DNA of 64,000 nt from Chloroflexota bacterium (GTDB lineage: Bacteria; Chloroflexota; Dehalococcoidia; Lucifugimonadales; Lucifugimonadaceae): NCBI GenBank assembly GCA_009838175.1, contig VXSB01000011.1, positions 20,055-84,054 of the forward strand, given 5' to 3'. The notes under the pieces are model-generated. The model ran no database searches. It saw only the letters and a list, made by a program, of their open reading frames with translations, and had not been told where the DNA came from. Positions within the stretch are counted from its first letter, which is position 1; every line of letters starts with the position of its first letter. This document shows positions 52,400-60,987 of this stretch, piece by piece. Position numbers and translations under genes: made by a program.

Positions 52400-53065
52400 T
52401 TGGCATCCGCATCCGCCACATACGAAATCAAGAGCGAACACGGCGAAGTCATAAACACTTCGACCGGACTGAGCAACAAAAAGCTGCTCATGTGGGCCTT
52501 CCTAGGATCCGACGTGATGTTCTTCGGATCCTTCATTGCGACTTTCCTTGTCTACCGCAACCGAAGCCTCGTAGGGCCTTACCCCGCCGACATCCTCGAC
52601 ATACCCATCACGTCGGTATCAACCTTCGTGTTGCTTATGAGTTCATTGGCGATGGTTCTCGCTCTCTCATACGTCCAAGAAGGACGCAAGAAACTTGGCA
52701 CTTTGTGGATCTTCGCCGTTGTCGTCCTAGGCGCCATTTTCCTCCTCTTCCAGGTATACGAGTTCAATCACTTCGCAAAGGTTGGCCTGACACCTCGGAC
52801 AAACTTATTCGGCACAACATTCTTCATCCTCACCGGCCTGCACGGTGCGCACGTGACCCTCGGCGTCCTCTGGCTCATGTTCCTCGGCTTCGGCAGCATC
52901 AAAGGCACGTTGCGCGCTGACAACGCTATTGATCTTGAGTTAGCTGGCCTCTACTGGCACTTTGTAGACATCGTCTGGATCGTGATCTTCACCGTCATAT
53001 ACCTAATATCCGCTCGTGACGTCGCTCCCCCAGGAAGCGTCCCGTGGGTACCTGGCGCACACTAA
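52400..53065 (+). CDS. coxC: Cytochrome c oxidase subunit III
   Basis: A 221-aa membrane protein of the short type without the N-terminal two helices. Recognisable blocks are KLLMWAFLGSDVMFFGSF (family: gmwlFl-SE-mfF), TGLHGAHVTLGVLWL with the conserved HGAH, and the C-terminal YWHFVDIVWIVIF. It starts at a TTG at 52400 after GGAAAG; there is no ATG in a fitting place. It is the third gene of the oxidase operon, 49 bases after coxA. Confidence 0.93.
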   Translation: MASASATYEIKSEHGEVINTSTGLSNKKLLMWAFLGSDVMFFGSFIATFLVYRNRSLVGPYPADILDIPITSVSTFVLLMSSLAMVLALSYVQEGRKKLGTLWIFAVVVLGAIFLLFQVYEFNHFAKVGLTPRTNLFGTTFFILTGLHGAHVTLGVLWLMFLGFGSIKGTLRADNAIDLELAGLYWHFVDIVWIVIFTVIYLISARDVAPPGSVPWVPGAH

Positions 53066-53106
53066 GCGTGAATAAACCCGACGCTCATCAAAATCACCAA
53101 ACCAAA

Positions 53107-53553
53107 ATGTCGAACTTCTTGAACAAGATCCTCTACCACGACGGCCGTGGCTGGTGGGACCTTCCTCGAACACAGTGGCAGGAGCCCAATCCAAAAATGG
53201 AGGGGCCGCTAGGCGACGGTATCGCGCCCATCAAGCGCATCTGGGAGATTACTACTGCCGCAAATCTCCACCACGGCACCCCAGCGTTCTACGTCCTCAT
53301 CGGCGCGATCCTTAGCATCATCACCATCGTCGAAGTCTGGGCATTCGCTTGGCTCTTCCTCGGCGACCTGCTCGTCCCGTTGATGCTCGTCCTATCCCTC
53401 GGCAAATTCGTGCTCGTCGTCGGATTCTTCATGCACCTCAAGTTCGACCGCAAATATTACGCATGGATATTCACTGCGTGCATGGTGATCGGCATCGGCA
53501 TATTCGTGGCGCTCCTGCTCCTTCTGAACTACGGCGGTCAAGTTCAGCAATAG
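53107..53553 (+). CDS. Cytochrome c oxidase subunit IV-like protein
   Basis: A 148-aa protein with three membrane helices in the second half. The middle helix pair carries the family motif GKFVLVVGFFMHLKFDRKYY, seen in bacterial caa3 subunit IV (CtaF/CoxD). The first ~60 residues are soluble and Trp-rich (GRGWWDLPRTQW). It starts at the ATG at 53107; a GTG at 53068, three bases after the coxC stop, is the alternative. Subunit IV stabilises the complex and is not catalytic. Confidence 0.85.
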   Translation: MSNFLNKILYHDGRGWWDLPRTQWQEPNPKMEGPLGDGIAPIKRIWEITTAANLHHGTPAFYVLIGAILSIITIVEVWAFAWLFLGDLLVPLMLVLSLGKFVLVVGFFMHLKFDRKYYAWIFTACMVIGIGIFVALLLLLNYGGQVQQ

Positions 53554-53628
53554 CAAGAGCTTCTAACTTGTACAACTCGGGGTCGCCGCAATGGACATTG
53601 GATCGCGGCGCATAGAAGGCCCCAGAAC

Positions 53629-54555
53629 ATGAATCTAGATTCCGAAGTCGCTAACTCCATCGGCGATTTCTTCTCCGCTTGGTCACTCTCCGGACCGCAA
53701 TTCATCATCGTCGTATTTCTCGCAGCCGTGTACATCGTCGGCATGTTGCGACTTCAGGTTCGCTCTGGATGGCAAGCGATACCCATTCGCAAGGTGATTT
53801 ACGGCATCGCCGGTTACACAGTCCTTTTCTTCGCGGTTGCCGGGCCACCCGAAGCTTTTTCCGAGGACATGTTCTTCGCTCACATGACGCAACACATCCT
53901 CATCGCAATGGTCGCATCTGTATTGCTTCTGGCAGCCACTCCGATGGCCGCTTATCTCTGGGCGATGCCTGAAACCGTACGTGTCGGACTCGCGCCATCG
54001 CTCGCCGAACACGGATGGCTGAGAAACATCAACGCAACCCTCACCAACCCCAAATTCGCCTTACCGGCATTCGTTCTCACGCTATGGGGATGGCACATTC
54101 CCGAGGCATACTCCCTAGCCGTCAGAAACGATATCGCACACCTAGCAATGCACCTTTCGATGTTCGCAACCTCCATGCTCTTCTGGTGGCCAATCATCGG
54201 ACCTCCGCCAGTCCGGTCGCAACTCACCGATCCGCAACGCATCATCTACCTTATCCTCGTGGTAACCCCCACCGCCGTGCTGGCTGCCATCATCACACTA
54301 TCGAACACCGTCATCTACACCACATACATCGACACGCCCCAACACTTCACCTTGACACCGACTGAAGACCAACGCATCGGGGGTTTGTTGATGTGGATAC
54401 CCGGCAACATCATCTATCTCGCCACTCTCACAACACTATTCCTCCGCTGGTTCGCCCAAGAAGATCGTAAAAACCGACGTTACCGACTTAACCGCGACCA
54501 GATCGAAGCTACTCGTCGGCGGATCCGGGAGCTAAACGAAAAAGACCCCGATTGA
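53629..54555 (+). CDS. ctaG: Cytochrome c oxidase assembly factor CtaG (caa3 type)
   Basis: A 308-aa membrane protein with about seven helices. The histidine-rich family blocks MFFAHMTQHILIAMVA, LTLWGWHIPEAYSLAVRN, HLAMHLSMFATSMLFWWP and QRIGGLLMWIPGNIIYL are typical of caa3_CtaG, which is needed for CuB or subunit assembly. Its C-terminal tail is basic. It is the last gene of the oxidase operon. A tRNA-Val begins 31 bases after its stop codon with no terminator between, so readthrough into the tRNA is possible. Confidence 0.92.
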   Translation: MNLDSEVANSIGDFFSAWSLSGPQFIIVVFLAAVYIVGMLRLQVRSGWQAIPIRKVIYGIAGYTVLFFAVAGPPEAFSEDMFFAHMTQHILIAMVASVLLLAATPMAAYLWAMPETVRVGLAPSLAEHGWLRNINATLTNPKFALPAFVLTLWGWHIPEAYSLAVRNDIAHLAMHLSMFATSMLFWWPIIGPPPVRSQLTDPQRIIYLILVVTPTAVLAAIITLSNTVIYTTYIDTPQHFTLTPTEDQRIGGLLMWIPGNIIYLATLTTLFLRWFAQEDRKNRRYRLNRDQIEATRRRIRELNEKDPD

Positions 54556-54586
54556 ACTTGGATCCATTGATAGAATCCAATCCCAC

Positions 54587-54663
54587 GGGCGGTTAGCTCA
54601 GAGGCCCAGAGCGCTTGCCTTACAAGCAAGAAGTCGGAGGTTCGAATCCTCCACCGCCCACCA
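54587..54663 (+). tRNA. tRNA-Val (TAC anticodon)
   Basis: A 77-base cloverleaf with encoded CCA. The acceptor GGGCGGT/ACCGCCC is fully paired; the anticodon stem is CTTGC/GCAAG with loop CTTACAA (anticodon TAC); the T-arm is GGAGG-TTCGAAT-CCTCC. Its T-arm and acceptor resemble those of tRNA-Val(CAC) at 43795. Confidence 0.95.
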
Positions 54664-54697
54664 GCCTCAACGGTCTGCGACCACGGATTCAGCACTC

Positions 54698-54946
54698 ATG
54701 TCCCTGCGATCCAACACCGGTAACACGTCGTACGCACGCGGCGACCCTCATCCGACCTATAGAGTCCTCCACGACCAAGCCGAAGTCGATGAGTCAGACG
54801 ATAAGAAGGAGGGAGAAGATGGCTGTTGTGGTTGTGTCACAATTCTCATTCTTATACTGGTCGCAATCGCCATCGCATGGTGGCTCGGATGGCTAAATTC
54901 ATTCTGGAGTTGGGCGACCGATATGATCTGCGAGATGTGCGCCTAA
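54698..54946 (+). CDS. Small Cys-containing single-pass membrane protein
   Basis: An 82-aa candidate. The N-terminal half is polar and acidic (DESDDKKEGEDG), then CCGC precedes one clear hydrophobic helix (VTILILILVAIAIAWWLGWL) and a short tail ending CEMCA. No family is recognised. A full Shine-Dalgarno (54806-54813) lies inside it, in front of a different 25-codon frame, so which frame is used is unsure. The helix supports the longer frame. Confidence 0.45.
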   Translation: MSLRSNTGNTSYARGDPHPTYRVLHDQAEVDESDDKKEGEDGCCGCVTILILILVAIAIAWWLGWLNSFWSWATDMICEMCA

Positions 54947-54989
54947 ACGACACGCCCCTTACGGCGATTGGCACCGACTAACCCGTTCT

Positions 54990-55586
54990 TCACTCTGGGT
55001 CTACCCGCCAAGATTCCACAACCGCTATCGCGATCCCACACAAACGATTGATCTCCTCCAGAGGCGCTCCCCCCTTAACCGTGACGTAAAGACCCATCAG
55101 CATCACGTACGCCAAATCTGCCAAACTTTCCACGTCTCCCGCTAACCTGTCCTCCGCAGCATCCCGCTCCAAAGCGCTCCGAAACGCACCACGCACCCGC
55201 TCCCGGTATCTATCCGCGCGCGCAACCAATTCCGGCTCGGAACGACCAAATTCGATCATCGAGTTCACCACCAGACATCCCATCTCGGCTCGTTCCGGTT
55301 GCTTCGCCACAATCCCAGCGAACGTACGAAAGAAGTTGACCACGCCCGCTATGCCTCCGTCGTCAACGCGACGGAAGATCACATCGATCCGGCTATCAAG
55401 ATAGAAGTCGATCGCCTCGTACAGCATCTCCTGCTTCGAACCGAACGCCGAGTACAACCTCGCGCGCGCCAAACCGGTTGCAGACTCCAGGTCCGCGATC
55501 CCAGTCGCCTCGTACCCGTCCGACCAGAACTGATCGCAGATACTCGCGATCGCCTCTTTCGTATCGAACTCCCTCGGTCTCGGCAT
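54990..55586 (-). CDS. TetR-family transcriptional regulator
   Basis: A 198-aa one-component repressor. The N-terminal helix-turn-helix is DTKEAIASICDQFWSDGYEATGIADLESATGLARARLYSAFGSKQEML, matching the TetR core ending F-x-x-K. The C-terminal ligand domain (60-198) has the VNFFRTF and GCLVVNSMIEFG blocks of the TetR_C_16-like group. The ligand is unknown. It is divergent from the SRPBCC gene; two inverted repeats lie in the shared promoter region, so it probably controls both itself and that gene. Confidence 0.9.
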   Translation of the reverse strand: MPRPREFDTKEAIASICDQFWSDGYEATGIADLESATGLARARLYSAFGSKQEMLYEAIDFYLDSRIDVIFRRVDDGGIAGVVNFFRTFAGIVAKQPERAEMGCLVVNSMIEFGRSEPELVARADRYRERVRGAFRSALERDAAEDRLAGDVESLADLAYVMLMGLYVTVKGGAPLEEINRLCGIAIAVVESWRVDPE

Positions 55587-55605
55587 GACTGCATCGTACC
55601 ATCAG

Positions 55606-55622
55606 GTCAACCTATTGTTGAC
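55606..55622. promoter_or_regulatory. Candidate TetR operator 1
   Basis: GTCAAC-CTATT-GTTGAC, a perfect 6-bp inverted repeat with a 5-base centre (17 bases), 20 bases upstream of the tetR start. Size and symmetry fit a TetR-dimer site. Confidence 0.6.
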
Positions 55623-55624
55623 AG

Positions 55625-55662
55625 ATCGGTAATGAATAATCCATAATTTTACCGATTGGTAA
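55625..55662. promoter_or_regulatory. Candidate TetR operator 2 (ATCGGTAA/TTACCGAT repeats)
   Basis: ATCGGTAA (55625-55632) is repeated inverted as TTACCGAT (55649-55656), and TTACC-GATT-GGTAA (55649-55662) forms a second, compact inverted repeat. The shared TTACC/GGTAA half-sites suggest two adjacent dimers covering the divergent promoters. Confidence 0.6.
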
Positions 55663-55689
55663 ACAACATTGCTGAAGGACACAAATTCC

Positions 55690-56142
55690 ATGCCCGCATT
55701 CGTAGAGGCCACCGTAACCGCCAACGCTCCCAAAGAAGCCGTCTGGAAGGTACTAGCTGACTTCCCAAACATCGCCAACTACACTGACACCGTAAGATCC
55801 AGTCACTCCACCAGCGAAAACCATTTCGAAATCGGTGCCACCAGACACTGCGAATTGGCTCCCGCCGGATCCGCCGACGAGACCATTACTGACATCAAGC
55901 AGGGAGAAAGTATCGTCATATCAGTTTCTGGTGCGGGTGGCGGTCCTATCAAGGAATCGACCACTACCTTCTCGATCAGCGGGATCGATGCCAAAAGGTC
56001 TCGTCTGACAATGAGCGCTGAAATCCAACCCAAAGGTGGAATCTTCACCGGCATCATCTCAAAAATACTCGAGCGACGCCTGCCCAAAAGAGCACAAACC
56101 GTCGTCACAGACCTCGCAACATCAGCCGAGAAATTCGCCTAG
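55690..56142 (+). CDS. SRPBCC-family (START/polyketide-cyclase-like) protein
   Basis: A 150-aa ligand-binding fold protein. It opens FVEATVTANAPKEAVWKVLADFPNIANYT, the standard SRPBCC first strand and helix, and ends with a long C-terminal helix (RRLPKRAQTVVTDLATSAEKF). It would bind a hydrophobic small molecule; no enzyme activity can be assigned. The ATG at 55690 is preferred to the TTG at 55669. It is divergent from tetR and is its probable target. Confidence 0.8.
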   Translation: MPAFVEATVTANAPKEAVWKVLADFPNIANYTDTVRSSHSTSENHFEIGATRHCELAPAGSADETITDIKQGESIVISVSGAGGGPIKESTTTFSISGIDAKRSRLTMSAEIQPKGGIFTGIISKILERRLPKRAQTVVTDLATSAEKFA

Positions 56143-56186
56143 GCGATACAGAACCAGAGTCAATCCTGTTTGGGCGTTCAGCTCCC

Positions 56187-57545
56187 TCAACTTCCCCAAG
56201 CCCGCTTCAACACCCGCTCGAAAGCTTCCACAAAACCGTCCAACTCCTCATACGTGTGCGCGGCCGAAACATTCCCGGCGCACTTGCTCGACAACAGATA
56301 ACCCTCATTCATCATTCCCATGAACACCATCTCCAGCAACTCGCCGTCGTTCGTGGCATATGACCGGTAATCTCGTACCGACTCCGAAGTCGCTTGAATT
56401 GCGAACAACGATGCTACACCCGTGACGCCCATCGGCGCCTCGATCTCCGAGATCACGTCCCTTAGCTTCTCCCGCAGATACTCTCCCTTCTCCTCCAAAT
56501 CCTCGTACACATCTACCGACAACTCCCGCAACGTCGCAACTCCCGCGGCCGCTGTCATTGGGTTGCCGTTGAACGTACCGGCGTGCGCTACCTGCGGACC
56601 GCCTGCTCCGCTTGGGTCCAATAGCGACATGATGTCTTCTCGACCGCCGAATGCTCCTACTGGTAATCCACCGCCGATCACCTTGCCGAAGCACGTCAGA
56701 TCAGGCGTGACCCCGTAATACTCCTGTGCGCCGCCGCGCGACGCTCGGAACGCGATCACTTCGTCGAATATCAGCAGGATGCTCAATTCCGAAGTGATCC
56801 GCCGAATGCCTTCTAAAAACTCTGGTTCAGCCGGAACCATCCCACACTGACCGTTGATGGGCTCCACAATAACTGCCGCTAACTCGTCGGCGTGCTCCCG
56901 TATCACCCTCTCTGCGTTCTCGAGATCGTTGTACGGCATGATTACGATCTCGTCTGCCGACCGCGGTGTCATCCCACGCGTCATCAATACCGAATCCGGC
57001 GACTCGGCATCACCGGCCATTCCGACAACCGGCGTCACGCTGATTTGAACTGCGTCGTGGTTACCGTGATACGCACCCTCGCATTTCGCCAGCATTGTCT
57101 TGCCCGAAAACGCTCTAGCCGCACGGATCGCGTTCAACGTCGCCTCTGTTCCCGAATTCACAAATCGCACTTTGTCCAGCGACGGCACGCGCTCGCACAT
57201 CAACTCGCCCCACTCGACGACTAAAGGCGTCGGGGCAGGGTAAGATACTCCACGCTCCAGCTGCTCACGCAGCGCATCTATCACCGCTGGATGCCGATGA
57301 CCCAAGATCAATGTCGTCATGTTGTTGATGAAGTCGACCCGCTCGTTACCGTCAACATCGACGATCTTCGAGCCTTCGGCCCGCGAAACATAGATCGGGA
57401 ACGGGCCCCAGAAAATCGAGTTCCTAGAATCTCCGCCCGGCAACCACCGCTTTGCTTCCTCATGCTTGGCCGACGATCCGCCGTTCAAGCCAACATAGCG
57501 CGCGCGCTCAGCACGCAACGAATCAGAAATCTCTTGCTTTGCCAT
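56187..57545 (-). CDS. Class III aminotransferase, glutamate-1-semialdehyde aminomutase-like
   Basis: PLP-dependent enzyme of the HemL branch, 452 aa. Blocks are YLPGGDSR-like RWLPGGDSRNSIFWGPFP, FVNSGTEATLNAIRAARAFSGK, CEGAYHGNHDA, LIFDEVIAFR and the PLP lysine in CFGKVIGGGLPVGAFGG. HemL proper makes 5-aminolevulinate, but the context here (last gene of etfB-etfA-sulfatase-aminotransferase on one strand) and changes in the substrate-binding regions suggest a catabolic aminotransferase or aminomutase. It should not be called hemL without phylogeny. Confidence 0.85.
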   Translation of the reverse strand: MAKQEISDSLRAERARYVGLNGGSSAKHEEAKRWLPGGDSRNSIFWGPFPIYVSRAEGSKIVDVDGNERVDFINNMTTLILGHRHPAVIDALREQLERGVSYPAPTPLVVEWGELMCERVPSLDKVRFVNSGTEATLNAIRAARAFSGKTMLAKCEGAYHGNHDAVQISVTPVVGMAGDAESPDSVLMTRGMTPRSADEIVIMPYNDLENAERVIREHADELAAVIVEPINGQCGMVPAEPEFLEGIRRITSELSILLIFDEVIAFRASRGGAQEYYGVTPDLTCFGKVIGGGLPVGAFGGREDIMSLLDPSGAGGPQVAHAGTFNGNPMTAAAGVATLRELSVDVYEDLEEKGEYLREKLRDVISEIEAPMGVTGVASLFAIQATSESVRDYRSYATNDGELLEMVFMGMMNEGYLLSSKCAGNVSAAHTYEELDGFVEAFERVLKRAWGS

Positions 57546-57577
57546 GCGGATATGTTAACCGCATACCCCGCTTCAAA

Positions 57578-59041
57578 CTACATCACTGGTGGATGCGGAA
57601 ACTCCCGCTGCCAGCTCTCGCGACCGAATCCGGGATCCTGCGACATGTCTCCGTGCTGAGCCAAGCGGTCTTGTGATGCCGCTTCGATGGACGACATTAC
57701 CTCCTCGAACAACTCGCTTTCCAGCCGGTGCCGAACGTCCGCATAGGCAGGATCATTCAACAGATTCACCTGCTCCTGTGGATCGTTGTCGATGTCGAAC
57801 AGCAACGCCTCGCCCGACTTGTATCGATGCAGCTTGTACTGACCGTCGTAGTTCATCCAGCCGTCTGTGAGCATCCCGAAGATCCGATCCCGACCAACGT
57901 CGCCCGGCATCCCATTACCTGGCAATGGCACTGCGTCGTACCAGACCGGCAGATCGACGCCAACCCAGCTCAGCATGGTTGCTGTAACATCGCGCAACTC
58001 AACCAAGTCCTCAACCACTTGACCACCTTCAACACCTGGTCCCATCGCCAAAAACGGAATCCGAATCGCTGACTCGAAGAACGATGCTTTGCCGATGAGG
58101 TTGTGATCGCCTAGGTAGTCGCCATGGTCCGAGGCTAAAACTATGTAGGTGTTGTCTAAGATGCCCTGCCGCTCTAACGCATCCATGATCGCGCCTACTT
58201 CATAGTCGATCTGCTGAACCAGACCCGAGTAATGCTTCCGGATCGTGACCTTTGTCTCATCCGGAAACTGCTCATAGTCGACCCCGTTCCATGGTCGGCG
58301 ATTTCCGCTGACGTTCGTCTCTCGGAGGCTTGGATGGTGTCCTGGGACTTCAGGAGCCGCGAGGGGCAACTTGCTATCGTCGATCCCTTCTAGAAACTGC
58401 TCATTCGGATCATATGGACAGTGCGGACCCGGAAATCCCACCATCATCGCGAAGGGGCCCTCACCACCGTAGCGATCGATGAACTTCACCGCCTCCGAAC
58501 CTACGAAACGATCCCACGAATGCTCCCATGGGATGTCGTGGATGATCGCTCCCTTGTTCTCGTGATACCCCTCCATCTCGTCGCCATGCAACTTCCGCAG
58601 TCCGTGCTTCTTCAGATGGTGGTAGTAATCATCCCGCACGTGCAGCCACCGCTTGTCCTCGCAGACCACCCGGTATTGGAAACCGCGCCGCTCGTCCCAC
58701 GGGTAGAAGTGCATCTTGCCAATGCCAGCGGTGTAGTATCCCGCGTCGTTCAATATCTCGGGCCAGGTCTGCATTCCGGCCTCGCGCCAGTCGGCGCGGA
58801 GGTTTTGGGAATTGTTGGTGACGCCGTTGCGGATGGCGTTCGCACCCGTGAGCAAAGCTGTCCGAGCAGGCACACAGACAGGCGACTGGGAGAAGCCGTT
58901 GGCGTAGCGAACTCCCTCGCGCGCCATCCGGTCGATATTTGGCGTCCGCAACCAGTCTGCACCGTAGCAACCCGCGAAGTCGGCACGGAACTGGTCGGGG
59001 AAAAGGAAGACTATGTTTGGTCGATCTTGGTTGCTGCTCAT
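57578..59041 (-). CDS. Sulfatase with canonical CxPxR motif
   Basis: A 487-aa arylsulfatase-type enzyme without a signal peptide. The formylglycine motif is C56-V-P-A-R60, next to LLTGANAIRNGV; it opens NIVFLFPDQFRADFAGCYG with D16 as a metal ligand. The later metal site is LASDHGDYLGDHNL. Cys56 would be converted to formylglycine by a maturation enzyme encoded elsewhere; none is in the window. The PDQFRAD form is shared with choline-sulfatase/phosphonate monoester hydrolase relatives. It lies 12 bases after etfA in a probable four-gene operon. Confidence 0.92.
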   Translation of the reverse strand: MSSNQDRPNIVFLFPDQFRADFAGCYGADWLRTPNIDRMAREGVRYANGFSQSPVCVPARTALLTGANAIRNGVTNNSQNLRADWREAGMQTWPEILNDAGYYTAGIGKMHFYPWDERRGFQYRVVCEDKRWLHVRDDYYHHLKKHGLRKLHGDEMEGYHENKGAIIHDIPWEHSWDRFVGSEAVKFIDRYGGEGPFAMMVGFPGPHCPYDPNEQFLEGIDDSKLPLAAPEVPGHHPSLRETNVSGNRRPWNGVDYEQFPDETKVTIRKHYSGLVQQIDYEVGAIMDALERQGILDNTYIVLASDHGDYLGDHNLIGKASFFESAIRIPFLAMGPGVEGGQVVEDLVELRDVTATMLSWVGVDLPVWYDAVPLPGNGMPGDVGRDRIFGMLTDGWMNYDGQYKLHRYKSGEALLFDIDNDPQEQVNLLNDPAYADVRHRLESELFEEVMSSIEAASQDRLAQHGDMSQDPGFGRESWQREFPHPPVM

Positions 59042-59053
59042 CGCGATGCTCCT

Positions 59054-60037
59054 TCAATCCAATTCCGCGACCGCGGCTGTGAATGCGGGCAGCACCTTTG
59101 CCCAATCGCCGACCACGCCATAGCGAGCATGTGAGAAGATGTTCGCTTCGCGGTCTTTGTCGATGGCGACGATGTTGCGTGCGGATGAGCAGCCTGCCAT
59201 GTGCTGGCTTGCGCCGGAGATACCGAAGGTGATGTAGGTTGTGGGGCTGATGCTCTTGCCTGTCAGCCCGACTTGATGCGAGTGGTCTATCCAACCGGCA
59301 TCGCAAGCGGCGCGGCTCGCACCCAACGCCGCGTTAAGCAACCCGCACAGCTCGCGCAGATTATCGAACGGTTCTGGACCGCCAAGTCCGCGACCGCCCG
59401 AAACTACGACATCGGCCTGTTCCAACGGAATTCCTTCGCCCTCTTCCGACACTGTCTCAACCAGAACCGGGACCTCGCCTTCAACACTGACATCCGACAT
59501 ATCGAGCCGTTCGATCTCCGGTAATCCTCCGGAAACGGGCGCGGGCTCGAACGATCCGGGACGGACTGAAACCACCTGCAATCCGTCGCCTGCAAACTCA
59601 TAAACCGCCAACGCACTGCCTCCGTGAACCGGGCGAGTAACCGCCACTTTGCCGTCAGCGTTTAATGCCAGATCGATGCAGTCTGAAGCCAAACCAGCGT
59701 CAAACCGGGCGGCAATTCGCGCGGAAATCACTGATCCAGCATCCGTCTTGGCTATTAGAACTGAACTCGGTTCTAACCGTTTGACTGCCTCACACGCCAG
59801 CTCCGTTAATAGCGAATAAACACCGCCAGATCCGTCAGCGGCTGTGTCCGTGTGCTCCAGCAAAATCACATTGCCGACACCTATGCCCTCAAGCACACTA
59901 TCGTCGAACGTGCTGTCAACAGCCAGACACAACGATGCTTCATTGCCAATTCGTTCAGAGGCATTTACCAGCTGCCGTACGGTGGGATGCAATCCGCCAT
60001 CGACAACCTCGCCCACGATGAGAACGCCGCCGCTCAT
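59054..60037 (-). CDS. etfA: Electron transfer flavoprotein alpha subunit
   Basis: FAD-binding alpha subunit of the ETF, 327 aa. The C-terminal FAD domain has SGGRGLGGPEPFDNLRELC, GASRAACDAGW, HQVGLTGKSISPTTYITFGISGASQH and AIDKDREANIFSHARYGVVGD, all classic. It passes electrons from acyl-CoA or other dehydrogenases to the quinone pool via an ETF dehydrogenase (not in the window). The start codon overlaps the etfB stop by four bases. Confidence 0.96.
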   Translation of the reverse strand: MSGGVLIVGEVVDGGLHPTVRQLVNASERIGNEASLCLAVDSTFDDSVLEGIGVGNVILLEHTDTAADGSGGVYSLLTELACEAVKRLEPSSVLIAKTDAGSVISARIAARFDAGLASDCIDLALNADGKVAVTRPVHGGSALAVYEFAGDGLQVVSVRPGSFEPAPVSGGLPEIERLDMSDVSVEGEVPVLVETVSEEGEGIPLEQADVVVSGGRGLGGPEPFDNLRELCGLLNAALGASRAACDAGWIDHSHQVGLTGKSISPTTYITFGISGASQHMAGCSSARNIVAIDKDREANIFSHARYGVVGDWAKVLPAFTAAVAELD

Positions 60038-60837
60038 ATCAGCTTCGCCTCTCGTAACCTGAGTGCGAGCAACCGACCTGAATCTGCCTCATCTTCGCCC
60101 TCAATGAACTCGACATTCGACTCCGAAATTGGAACGAATAGCCGGGTCATCTCCAACTTTCCGTTATTGGCGACATCGCCGATTCCGAGGTCTGCGATTG
60201 TCATCGTCTCGGGTTGTTTGCGGGTGGCCGCCATGATGCCGCGAAGGTTCGCATATCTCGCCTCGCCAAGCTCATTCGTAACTGTCATAACCGCTGGTAT
60301 CGGACATTCGATACGCTGGAAACCGCCCTCGGCGACGCGCTCGACTTCAAAGGATTCGCCGCCGCCATTCATCGCGAGATTTCGTACCAAAGTGACCAGC
60401 GGAGCGGACATGATCTCGCTCAACATGATCGGAACGTGCGCCTGGTCCCAGTCTGAGGCCTGCCTGCCCGCCAAAACGAGATCGGCACCGCCGTCGCGTT
60501 CGATCGCGGCTGCCAACACTCGCGCGGTTCCAAGAGCATCCAAAGACTCTGACGCCTCATCATCGACCAAGACCAATCGGTCGGCACCGATCGCCAAGGG
60601 CTTCTTCATTACATCCAAAGCAAACTCGGTTCCTACCGAAAAGATCACGATCTCACACTCAACTCCAGCGTCTCGCAACCGTAGTGCCGCCTCGACCGCG
60701 TTCATGTCGAAGCCGTTGACGATGGGTGGCACACCGGCCGGCGGGATCACGCGCAGCGCGCCTTCATCCACCTTGAACTGCGACGGTGGGATGTCGGTGT
60801 CTGGCACCTGCTTGGCGCAGACTGCTATCTTCAACAT
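60034..60837 (-). CDS. etfB: Electron transfer flavoprotein beta subunit
   Basis: AMP-binding beta subunit of the ETF, 267 aa. The opening IAVCAKQVPDTD, the NAVEAALRL block, the LVLAGRQASDWDQAHVPIMLSE signature and the GEARYANLRGIMAA block are intact. It is the first gene of the minus-strand unit etfB-etfA-sulfatase-aminotransferase. Close coupling with a sulfatase suggests that the operon serves breakdown of a sulfated compound whose carbon skeleton is later oxidised. Confidence 0.96.
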   Translation of the reverse strand: MLKIAVCAKQVPDTDIPPSQFKVDEGALRVIPPAGVPPIVNGFDMNAVEAALRLRDAGVECEIVIFSVGTEFALDVMKKPLAIGADRLVLVDDEASESLDALGTARVLAAAIERDGGADLVLAGRQASDWDQAHVPIMLSEIMSAPLVTLVRNLAMNGGGESFEVERVAEGGFQRIECPIPAVMTVTNELGEARYANLRGIMAATRKQPETMTIADLGIGDVANNGKLEMTRLFVPISESNVEFIEGEDEADSGRLLALRLREAKLI

Positions 60838-60987
60838 GTGTTACCTGTCAAGAAATCCGCTCGTTGGGTGACTCATCCGCAACAATTCTAACCATTCACT
60901 TCACAGCGGAAAACCGCTTCCGAACTCCTCACGTATCATTCAACGAATCTGCTTCCTGCGAACATGCGTAGTCAAGGAGGGCAACTA

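Noticed and set aside
54819..54896. 25-codon frame behind a full Shine-Dalgarno sequence
   Set aside because: The peptide is not protein-like; the overlapping frame at 54698 has a clear membrane helix. The conflict is noted under that gene.
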